From NCBI RefSeq assembly GCF_000006565.2, contig NC_031467.1:682001-746000 (forward strand): a stretch of DNA of 64,000 nt, read 5' to 3'. The stretch comes from Toxoplasma gondii ME49. Taxonomy: Eukaryota > Apicomplexa > Conoidasida > Eucoccidiorida > Sarcocystidae. The translations under genes were made by a program, and so were the position numbers. This document shows positions 1 through 10,700 of this stretch, in pieces (position 1 is the first letter of the stretch; every line of letters begins with the position of its first letter). Below the pieces are notes generated by a model that worked only from the letters and a program-made list of their open reading frames with translations, did no database searches and had not been told where the DNA came from.

Positions 1-525
1 AAATCTCCAATCTGTCGCCTGCGTGGAGCACTCCTCGAATCCTAGGAAGTGAGCAGCGAAAAACCAAACAGTGAGTCGGGCGTGAGCGCCCACCGACACC
101 GTTGCCAGAAGAGGTCGAGAGACACCTAAATCCAGCGAAGGGCATTCGTTAAATGCACTGCAGAGATCGGTGGATATCTGCAGAGAGCTACAAAGATCAG
201 AGATACAAACAGATGTATATCGATACACCGACATGCATCTGCAGTTGTTTTCTACTCTAACGAGGACGAACTGGAGTGTGATGGAGCTCTGACGCATGGA
301 GAAACGGCGAAATGGTTCGCTGAGAACAAGATGGCAAAGAACCTCACCGAGCAATCCGCCGAAGCCACACCCCACGTCAAGAAACTCCACACGCGAGCCG
401 ACTGTTCCGTTCAAGTGAGGCGCTGGTGTAACCAGAGAAAAAAACAAAAGCCATCCACACAAAAACACAGCAACATGTCTCTCTGTATCTGAAATACAAA
501 GATACGCATCTGCATATACACATAT

Positions 526-562
526 ACATATATATATATATATAAAATATATATATATATAT
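526..562. repeat. TA microsatellite
   Basis: Nearly pure (TA)n run interrupted once by an AAA. It is the first of about eleven TA tracts, all within the first 8.3 kb. Confidence 0.9.
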
Positions 563-1518
563 GTTGGGATAGGTGGCATTGACGATACTCACTGGTAGAG
601 AACGGGGAGCCGCCTAGAACATGTGAGGAGCAGAGACGAAACGACTTGGTTTTGTGGGTATGGGCGATACGCTGATGCATGCGGCGTGACGACAGGCCGC
701 GCTTGTTAATGTCGCTCGGCGCATGCAGTAAAGAGACACATTTGATATTATAGCAAGCGCCGCAAGTGGATAGAAAGGGGACGTCGCCCTGAGCCGCTCA
801 CGCCCGGAAGCGGTGATGTTGGGGGAGACCCGAGAAAGCTCTCCGATTTTTTCTATCTGCATGCACGGTATGTTGAATGCGAGATGTCCCGCACAAAAAA
901 AGCGTTCCTCTGAAGCGCTCTCGCGTGAAGGCGGAAGCAAAAAGAACATGAGAAAGCGCGAAACTCCACACCCGACACAGGAAACAAAAGGGAACTCGTA
1001 CGGCACCGATCAAGGAGACAAAGAAGAGACACCGAAGAGAAGCGAGACACTATAGGGGACTCCAGAAGGAGGAAACGCGCGAGATGCAGCAGGGTGGGGG
1101 GAGAAAAGAGAGATACTACCATCGCGAGAATGCAAGCGCAGTGTGAAAAAGCCTTACGCTGGCGAGAAGGATACGAAACAGGGTACTGCTCCGCTGCACA
1201 TACCGCAAATAAAGGTTTGGACACAACACAAGCATGGAGAAGATGAAGACAAGAAAAAGATTGACCCTCTGCTCGTCTGATCCCTTCGACAGAAAAGCTC
1301 TTTTTTAGCAGAATATATGCAAGAAGAAGGTGGAGACAGACTGTGATCTACGCCTTCAGTCTTCTTCCTGTTGGCAACACCAACTGCGGAGCTGCCGACC
1401 AGGTTCTCGTCTCGCTTCTGGATAAAACGTTTCAAGATTTTGCTCATTCGTTCCTCCAAGCAACGAGTTGACTCTGTCAAACATAGCAACGAAAAAACTG
1501 TATACACGAGGCAATCCG

Positions 1519-1550
<32 letters not shown>

Positions 1551-1653
1551 TAAGTATATGCATACACATGTATAATGCACATATAAATGAATACATATAC
1601 ACACGTATATGCATAGAGTTACAAAATGTACATATATATATATATATATATAT
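1519..1653. repeat. Paired TA microsatellites
   Basis: Two (TA)n tracts, at about 1519-1552 and 1632-1653, are separated by TA-rich ATACAC/ATGCAC sequence. No coding signal overlaps them. Confidence 0.9.
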
Positions 1654-2639
1654 GTAGCAATTAGCGTCCTCAGGAGGACTGAACTTCACTTCTGAACATT
1701 GGTCGGCATTTCATGCATTGGTGTGAACGAGCTTTCTAGTTTTTTCCGTCGCGTCTTTACTGTTGAGAGCGAGCTCGACAGAGGCGGGTGTATCAGCCTT
1801 GCCGGGGAAGAAGGCAGGGAAGTGACGAGACCAGTCGACGAAGTCAGGACTTCTGGGATAAACGATGTACGAGTCTGCGAGTGGGTTGCAGTGCTGAAGA
1901 AAGACGCAGAAAGCGACAAGGAAGCAGCGAAACGCCTACAGAGGGTGTGCAGAGACGGCTCGAAACAGCTGAAACGGTGGATTTCAAGGTTCCTCCAAAA
2001 CACCGCGACGGAGAGGCCGAGAAAAGGAGGCAAATCCCGAAAAAGGGACACAGAGGGAAATGCAACGAGCGAAATGGACAGGAAGGAACAGGAGCCAGCA
2101 GGCAGAGATACAGACTGCCTTAAACCATCCGCCAGCTACATGCTACCTGTATACTTGCATGCCTGGGAACATATGCACCTCCGAGTTTAGGACCTCACTT
2201 TCTTATGTTTGTTGGTGTGAGGCTTTGCATGCATCGAATGCCGAGAACCAACAGACACCCGTGACAGGCTTCGGTGGGGAGCTTTCTTGAGTCCTTCTTT
2301 GTTTTTTTTGTGTCATACATTCGGGTATCACCATAGCTTACCGTTTGGACTTTCTGAGATATTCTGTTGCAACTCACACCAGACAGTACGCAAAGAAATT
2401 GGAGGACCCAGGATACTTGCACTACTACTCCGCAAGCTTCTCTCTCTCTCTAGGCATGAATCCGTCTGCCCGCCCGATACAAACATGCATGCATAGATGC
2501 ATACGCATGAATAGGTTTATATGCAGGCAGCGGTGTTGTGTATGTTTCTACGCGTGGAACTCACTGCTCTCTGTCGATACGCCGCCTTCTTTGGCTTGAG
2601 GACTCCTGCGCTGTCTTGCCCCCCAACTGCAGCCGCATC

Positions 2640-2975
2640 TTGCATGCAAGAGGAAGAACAAGCTGAAGAGGAGGAGGCAGAGAGAGAAGAGTCTAGGGAG
2701 TTGGTGAGACAGGCAGGTTCCATTGAGCTGTGCAGCGTCGCAGTCCTTTCGAGAGAATGCAAACGCATGTCTGTTTCGCCGTCAGGAAGCCGAAGAAGCA
2801 GTCGGCGAAGAAAGGCAAGATGCTGACGAAGGAGGTCAGACGGAGGAAGAGAGGAAGAAGAGCAAGAACAAAAGAGAAGAAGAGAGAGCAACGACAGAGG
2901 GAAGAAGAGGGAGCAATGTCAGAGAGGGAAGATTCGGGGGTCGAGAAAGAGCTGGAGGAGAAGCAAGACTAAAGA
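2640..2975. repeat. Polypurine (GA-rich) tract
   Basis: About 330 nt made mostly of A and G on the plus strand, with GAGGAAGAA-type runs. Long open frames across it are composition artefacts (Glu/Arg/Lys-rich on one strand, Ser/Leu/Pro-rich on the other). Confidence 0.7.
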
Positions 2976-3559
2976 AGCTCCCCCCTGCGTCACGGACTGT
3001 TCTTTTACAAGGATCAAAGAAGACGCAGACGAACGTGAGAGAAGACGAAGATGTACATACAAAGGAAAACGGAGGGGAGGAAAAAAAATCTTTGATCTTA
3101 GTCTGGGTGTGCCTCGAGGATCCCCTCGACTCGTTATCGTCGCCGCCAAAACTGGAAGGCCTTCCTGACGGAGTTCCTTCAGAGCCCCTCAGAGGGACAG
3201 TGAGACGCATGCAAAGGCGCAAGTTATATTTGAATTATTACAAGCTCATGTCTTTATGAACATTTAAATAAATACTTTAAAAAAGTAGAGTGCATGCAAG
3301 TGCATGCAAAGCCTCATGCAACGCGACGGACGCGAGAACGCGGAGACAGGGCAGTTGAACAGAGGGCGTGAGAGCGGGAGCCGCTTTTGTGCAAAGCGTC
3401 GAGACTGATGAATGATTGAAGGAACGCAGTGGGTGGAAACAAAGGCCTGAAAAAACTTGTTCATTCATGCCTGTGACTCAGACGAAAAGGGTGCCCGGCT
3501 GTTCTTACCGAGCGTCGCTACGCCGCAGCGCTGGCCCTCGAGTCTCTTTCTCTCTTTCT

Positions 3560-3770
3560 CTTTGCTGACCGAGGAAGTCTGGGAAGAGTCGCCGAGAAAG
3601 CTCAAAGAGAACAACAGAGAGAGGACGAACAAAGAGAAGCAAATGGCTGCGGGAAGCTCAACGGCGAGAGGAAAAACGAAGGGCAACGCAGAGAACTGGA
3701 AAGGAGCGAAGAACAAGGGAGAGAGAAGACGCGAGAGAGGCAAAGGGTCGAGCCTTTCTCTCGCGAAGAC
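3560..3770. repeat. Polypurine tract
   Basis: Plus-strand A/G-rich block (GAGAGAAG-type repeats) of about 200 nt. It is followed at about 4050-4290 by a mirror-like C/T-rich block (TCTCTCCT, TTCTTCTT). Together they could favour H-DNA, but nothing in the sequence shows a function. Confidence 0.6.
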
Positions 3771-4049
3771 TTGGAATTTTGACTCGAGTACCCGAAGCGC
3801 TGTATCGTCGTCCTTTCCCCACTGCCTCACCTCATGTTTCCGGCGCATCATTTTTCAAGAGGTCCGGTTTTCCTCGAAAACGCAGACACGATGAGGAACC
3901 TTTTCTCTTCTCTGTGCTCCTTGGGCGACAGGGGAGGAAAGCCAGTCTGCGGTCTCCGACAGCAGCAGAGGCGCAGGGTGAAAATCAACTTCCCTGTGCA
4001 AACGGCCATTCAAGAAAGACGCGAAGCAAGACAAGAGAAAAATGAACAG

Positions 4050-4290
4050 AGCCGCGGAAGCTCCACTCTCTCTCCTCCGACATCTTCCTGTTTCTCTCCC
4101 TCCGCTTTCTCTCCTTCCTCTTCTTCGTCTTTCAAGTCTCTTTTGTCTTGTAACGTTTCGCCGTCTTCGTCTCCTCTGGTGTTGCGGTTTGAGTCTCGTT
4201 CTTCGCGTTCTCTTTTCTCTTCTTTCTGTCTTTCCGATTCACCTCGGAGACCATCGTCTTCGCCTTCTCCCTTACTCCTCTCCTCGACCG
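4050..4290. repeat. Polypyrimidine tract
   Basis: About 240 nt of strongly C/T-biased plus-strand sequence with TCT and CTT runs. It is typical of the intron/UTR filler in the first 9 kb of this window. Confidence 0.6.
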
Positions 4291-4540
4291 CGCATGCACC
4301 CGGTTCTGGACGCAGGCACAGAGAAACATTGTGGTGTCTCCGCTCCTCACAACGGGGTGTACGTACAGGCTTCTTCCGCACCGATCCAGGTTTCATCGAC
4401 CCTGAGGACGTTCTGGTGAGCTTCTTTCAGAAGTTAAAAAAACGAATTGCACGGCGCAGCCAGGTGGCCAAGGAAGAAACTCTTATCCACCAAGCAGATT
4501 GCAGACGGACGACAAACAGCGAAAAAGCTCTGTGACTCTG

Positions 4541-4579
4541 GTTATATATATATATATATTTACACATTTATATTATATG

Positions 4580-4612
<33 letters not shown>
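4541..4612. repeat. TA and CT/TA compound microsatellite
   Basis: A (TA)n tract at about 4541-4560, then a (CT)n run passing directly into (AT)n at about 4579-4612. It lies in an intron or 5' region of the HIBCH-like gene. Confidence 0.85.
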
Positions 4613-4981
4613 TCATGTATGTACTTGGCTCTCTCTGTCGATATACACATGAGTATTTGTAGGCTCAACTGTGGCTTTCTCTCTTGAGCTGTGTCGCATG
4701 GCGATCTGGCTTTCGTATCTGCATTAGCAGGCACAATGCGTTGTCTTCCAAGAGTGATGTCTTGATAGTTCTCTTTCAGTTCCTTTTCCGCTTTGCTGGT
4801 CCGACAAGGCATAGGGGGGGGGGTCGCCCTGAAGCCTGTGAGAGCGCGTGTATTCTGGGTCACTTCTGCGTCGATCTTCTTGCGTCTGCATGTCCTGGAC
4901 TTCAGAAGCTCTCTTCGCGTTCGAAACGTCTTTTCCACCAATTCTTTCCTTTCCATTCTGTCTTCTCTCTTGCGCCTCCAG

Positions 4982-5353
4982 TTCGCAGAAGACCCGGTTA
5001 GAACCTGGTCGCACGCAGATGGCGGCGGCGATCTCGCGGAAGAAGTTCTTGAGAGAAGCAACGTCGGCATGGGGACATGCATCTTGAACAAGTCAGAGTT
5101 GTCTCCCTCGAAGCCCCGCGTTTCCGGCACCACGCATGCAGCCGTTGCGCTTTTTTCTTCCGTCGAACCTTTTCAACTCCCCTGTCTCCACCCGCGGCGC
5201 CCTGCGCTCTCAGTCTCGCTCTGGTTGTGTCTCCCAATTTCTGTCGTTGCTCATACGCTTGCGTCCTGAAAAAGAGCCAGATCTTTGCTATAGAAGCACA
5301 TAAATATGTACATAAAACTACATAGATATGCACATGTATTCTTGTGCGAGTTA

Positions 5354-5390
<37 letters not shown>

Positions 5391-6610
5391 ATGTATTCAC
5401 TTGATGGTTATTTAAATACACGAATAAGTGTATACATGTGTACTTCTTCACATGCTCTTCACATAAATACATGCATAAATGTATATATATATATATATAT
5501 ATATATATGCATCTTTGTTTTGCCTGTGCAGCGCATCTGGAGTGTTGAACATGAAGGGTCTCTGCGGGTTGTTCCGCAAGCTTCGCGACCTGGAAGTGAA
5601 TCCCCTCAAGCGCTTTGTTGTCCTCACCTCTCGTCACCGCCATTTCTTTAGCACAGGCTTCGATCTCAAGGGTACGAAGTCCGAAAGGAGGGCAAAGAAA
5701 AGAGAGAGGAAAGGGGAAAGGAGAAAGGTTGGAAAGAGAAGTCGTTCACATCAACAACGCAAGAGGAGACCCTCTCGTTTCTGCGTCCTCGCTGCGTCGC
5801 TTCCTGCCTTCGCTTGCCTTCTTTCTCGCTCACGCACTCTGTGGGGGCTTCGTTCTTTTCTTCTCGCTCTTCTCCTCTCTGTTTCCTTCTTTTCGAGTCC
5901 CGCTCTTCTTCCGTTCCACTCTTTTTCCTCGTCTTATTCGGTTTTTTCTCGGGTCTTCCCTCCCCCTTGTTTTTCACCTTCACGTTCTCGCATCCTTCAT
6001 CTTTTTCTCGTTCCATGCTTCCTTTGGAACAGAACTTCTCTTCTTGGCGGAGCTGACTCAGAAGTCGACAGAGAAAACGATTCCTCTCGTTGCACTCTGG
6101 CAACTGCGAAACCTCTGCGACGTCGCCTACCTCGTTCACAACTACACGAAGCCGCTCATTGTTCTTATGAATGGCGCGACAGGTGAACAGACTCTCGCGT
6201 CTCGACTCCTCTCTCTCCTTCTGTCGTTTCGCGTCTCTGCCAGTCTCGCCTCAGCTCTTTTTTGCCGTACTCTCTTTTCGATTCTCTCCTTCCTCACTCG
6301 CATATCCTCTGCTCGCTTCTTCCCCAAAAACAGGCAGCAGGAGGCGACCTTGCTGCGGACTGTCCGCGGTGCCCTGGCTCTCGACGCTTCAACTCCTTCA
6401 CCCACCTTGTAGTGAAACCCTCACCTTTTCTCCAGCATTCAAATGCATGCACTCAGATATAAATATTTGTATCTTTTCGCATGGAGCAAATCCATGCCTG
6501 CGTGCAGCTTGATGTTCATGATTCCAGATGAACGGATCTATGCTTATATATGCATATAAATATATATATATATATATATATGTAAATATGCATGTATGTC
6601 TATATGTATG

Positions 6611-6648
<38 letters not shown>

Positions 6649-7675
6649 TATGGATGTGGAGTTGTGTGTGTATCTGTCCAGGTGAAAACCTCTATGTGGA
6701 AGTCCATGTTTGTTTTCAGGGTCTGTTTGTGTGAGTGTCGGGTGATTTTCTGTTCTCAGCTGGTAGTGGGGCGTCTCTGTGCTGTCTGGCGAATCGCAGT
6801 GCGGCATATCATTCCTCGTCCTTCACATGCGACCCGACAGGTCGGAGGAGGCTGCTCCAGCAGAGGAGAATGGGTGCATGCATTGGGGATAACAGCATAG
6901 GCCGAGGAAGCTCTGTTTTTGAAGATTAAGCAACATCGACGCAAGCGAAGAAGGCGAGCGTCGTTTATTTATCTCATGCGAGGAACCTAGCGATAGAGAG
7001 AGACCGCGACAGCAGTTGCCAGTCAGAGACATCTGGATCGAAAGGCGAGATGTAGTTGCAGATCAGTAGCGACACAGAGAGCCAGATGAAGAGACGGCAA
7101 GCACAGGACATTGCTGGAGATCGAGAGGCGTCCAGCTGCATGCATCCGTCCGCACAAATAGCATGCGCATTCATTAGCATCATGCGCATATTGGTTCAGT
7201 GGTCGTACCCCTGCGGCGAGGAGACGCGATTGGATCCTGTCTCGTGGTCTGTCGGTGACTGAGCCAAGGCAGAAAGGATTTCACATTCTCCTTCTCTGAA
7301 GGGATGACGATAGGTTCTTCACCCTGGTCTGCCGACTAGAGCAGATTTCGGTTTGTGGGTGCGACTGCAAATCTATGCACTTGCACCGATGGTTGTTTGT
7401 ACATGAATCTAACGCCGCGTCGATCGAGAAAAAAGGCTGAGGAGAGGAAAGTCATTTTCACTGGGATGTTGGGACATGCGTTTTGAACTGTTTCTTGGCA
7501 TGTGCAGCGTATGGATGGATTCCGGACTCGGGCATGTCGTTCGTCCTTGCGAATCTTCGAGGCTCTCTCGGCGTCTTCCTCGCTTTGACCGGACACACGC
7601 TGTCGGGTCCCGATCTGATGTGAGCAGTGGCTGGTCTTTCCTGCCAAGCCGTCTCGAAACTGTCCTCTGCGTGCA

Positions 7676-7711
<36 letters not shown>

Positions 7712-10700
7712 TCTATATAAATATATAAACATATACATATATATATATACTAATGTAGGTCGATGTATTCAAGAGTACGTACTTCGATCTCTGTGTTTTC
7801 GCACATATCCCTTTATGCATGAATACACATGTGTGTGTTTCCACAGCACATGAGGGCTCTGTGGCTTTCTGCCAAAGACGCAGATCTTCAGGCCACTGTT
7901 TTTCCCTGGAGATTAAAAACGCGCATGCATCCACCGTCGTCTGCAGTCCTCTGAAGGGAACTCCGTCGTGAGAGCTGGAACCCATGCATCTTCCGCTGCT
8001 GCGCGGCTCTTCCCAGTCTCATCTTTCTAGCGGCAGGTGGCGTGGAAGCTCTTTTGATTTCCGTGAATGGAATTCGTCTCGTTTTCCTCTGATGCAGATG
8101 GTCCGGACTCTGCAAGCACTGGATCTCCCCCGAGGCGCTCCCCTTCCTCGAACTCACTGCGGAAGTAAGCTCCCTACCAAAGAAAATAAAACACAACGCA
8201 GGAAAAAAGGGAATACCCGCACTGTGTGTGTATATATATATATATATTGGTGTCTTCAGCCGTGAACTTCTGATGGGCATATTGGCATCCATGTGCCTCT
8301 GCTGTTTCCTAGGCGTAGCGCATACATCTGTATAGATGTTTTCATATGAATGGATGGACATACATTTGCAGATACATACATATGTGGTTTGTATGTCGGC
8401 GAGTTTGGTGTGTGGACAAGGAGGTGCGAGCTGAAGGGATCAGGCGAGAGTTCAGCTGCGAGTTTGGAGTCGAGACGGCCGGAGGTTTTTCCGCATGCTT
8501 GCTGCGACTTCTCTTTGCATGTTTCGCGAGCAGAAACAGCTGGAAGTGTCGGAGCGCGAAGCCGCGGTGCTTCTAGAGGAGCATTTCCTTGACGCGCCTG
8601 GTAAGATTCGAAGAGCCGCGCGTTTGCGACACAGAAGGGAACTTGGAAGGCGAACGAAGTAGCAGGGGAGACAGACGAAGGGTGTGGGCGGAGTGAAGCG
8701 CCTAAACGTGAAGAGCGTGTGACAAGGAGAAAGGACAGAGGAAGGCGACAGGAAAGAGAGAGACCGGGTGCCCGGACCCCCAGCGCGCCCGAGCGTAAGA
8801 GTGTCTCGTCAGGGAGGCGCAAGTCCAGAGAAGAGAGGTTTGCCGGGAGAGAAAAGGTCAGAGCTTGGGGAACAGACCTGTCAGAAGAAGCAGGTTTTGT
8901 CAAGGAAAGAAGGCAAGTGATCGATTGAACAGGAAGCGGGGCATGCGGCCTGAGCACGGTTTCAACGTTTGAAAATCGGCTGAGCAGCTCTCTCGTTTCT
9001 TGTCGATTGAGTGCCGCGTTCCGCGACTCGCTCGTTCGCTCGCCGGGTCTCTCCCCTGTTTCTGTCGGCCTCGCGGTACGTCACGTCTCCGATTTTGTGT
9101 TTTCGGGCAGATGCGTACTCCCTCGATGACTGGGAGGAGGTCATCCACGAACATTTCGATGCCCCGACGGTGAGGAAAAAAAGGTCGTTGCGTCTGGCTG
9201 CGTCGATTCTGCGTGCAGTTGTTCCCTTCCCGATTTTAGACTGCGTGGAGTGCTGACGTCTACATGTGAAGGAGAGATTGTAGTTGTGTGCGGAAGAGCA
9301 GCATCACAATACGCAAGGAACTCACGCTCTCTAACGAAATGGTGGCACATTCACTGACCGCATGTCGACTCGTGAATTGGTGAAACATCAACAGTCGGGG
9401 AGTCGAAGCTCTTAGAAAAAGGCAGGGAGGAGCTGGCGCCCTTCGCGACCACTGTGGATTCTCTTGTTCTCGCGGACCAACATTACCACCGTCATAGTCA
9501 TCTGTATTACCCTCGTACGAAACGGAGCTTGTGAATCTTCTGCGTCTGTTGTCGTCCTACTGGTGTTTTGTGTTTGCCAGCTAAACCCAAACTGTGCCTA
9601 AGTTTCCAGTCCACCTGTGCGGCGTTCTGAGTTCCTTGTGCTCAGTGAAGGCGCCCGGCCTCCCCTTCTGTGTACTCTTTTTCTTCGCGGGCAGTTGTTT
9701 GGCGTCTCCGTTTTAGTCGGGTGCAGTGTTTGTCTTTGGTCTCTTGGCTACGAACAATGAACTTTTCAACTCAAACCCAGGGACTTAAGAAGACACTTTG
9801 CGGCATATACGAAGCTCAGCCAGTTACGAAGCAGGTGCCCGGGCACCAAGAATTCGATTCGTGGCTTCGCCTTTGCTCATCTCCACCTTTCTTGGCCTTC
9901 ACTGTCTGGCATGTCTTCACTATCACCTTCTCTCCCCTCCTTTGACTTCCTTTTCTCTCGCGTCCCTTTTATTTTCGGTTTCCGCTGGGGTCTGGTCTCA
10001 GGTTGCAGAGGTCCGAGCTCGCCTCAAAGCGACAGCCTCTCGGCAAAGCACCAGCGTCGAGGGCCAGTTGCACGCAGCTTGGGCTCGAGCTGTCCTCGAT
10101 CGTCTCGCGCGAAGATCTCCTTTGGCTGCAGATGTAAGTTCCGCGTCCGCACCACGAACCTTTCTTGATGCATCTGTGAAGAGTAAACGACGACGCCCGT
10201 GGACAGCAACACTCGACGAAATCCCGACGAAGAGGGAACCAGACAAAGGGTCGATGGAGACAGGGGCATATTAAGGAAGGAGAGGGAGTCACTTAAGTGG
10301 ATGAACTGGTCGCAAAAACATCTCGTAAGTTGAGGGAAGCGACAACAGTTGACGGGGGGGGGGGGGGGGGAGGGCGGACCCGACAGGAGAAACTGACAAG
10401 CTGGAAAGGAAACTCGTGTCTCGTAGAATTTCGTGGTTGTTGGAGAATAAAAGTAACAGTGTATTGACTAACTCACACTCAGCGTTTGTCACAGGGAGGG
10501 ATGTCTACAGAGGTCAAAAGTAGACATGAGGGATGCATCTGCATTGGTTTGCCTGTCTGACGAACTGGCAGGGCACTTTTATGCGCATGTTGTTATATCG
10601 ACTCATCGACGTATGTGGTGGTGCAAACAGGGAACTGTGTGCCGTGTTTGATCATGTAGGTTTATGGCAAAGCCTTGAACGACTGTCGCTCTTTGAAGAC

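Larger units (their letters stand above)
1..4397. other. Upstream region with no assignable gene
   Basis: I find no exon here that I can defend. The reading frames are made of TA repeats translated as Tyr-Ile, or of Arg/Glu- and Ser/Leu-rich low complexity from purine and pyrimidine tracts. It probably contains the promoter, 5' UTR and first exon(s) of the HIBCH-like gene that becomes recognisable at 4982. One possible first coding exon starts at an ATG at 3891 with a basic, mitochondrial-presequence-like reading (MRNLFSSLCSLGDRGG...). A possible internal exon ends at 4416 before a GTGAGC donor and reads GFFRTDPGFIDPEDVL. Its phase (0) agrees with the next exon, but I cannot connect the pieces with confidence. 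Confidence 0.5.

Noticed and set aside
1699..2190. 163-codon plus-strand open frame
   Set aside because: Composition is purine-driven (Arg/Glu/Lys), it overlaps equally open frames in other phases, and it shows no domain or splice partner.
6333..6410. Frame reading AAGGDLAADCPRC, resembling a crotonase oxyanion loop
   Set aside because: The exon at 6760-6840 continues the protein in the correct phase with a gapless family match, whereas this segment does not lead into the next conserved motif. Treated as intronic coincidence.
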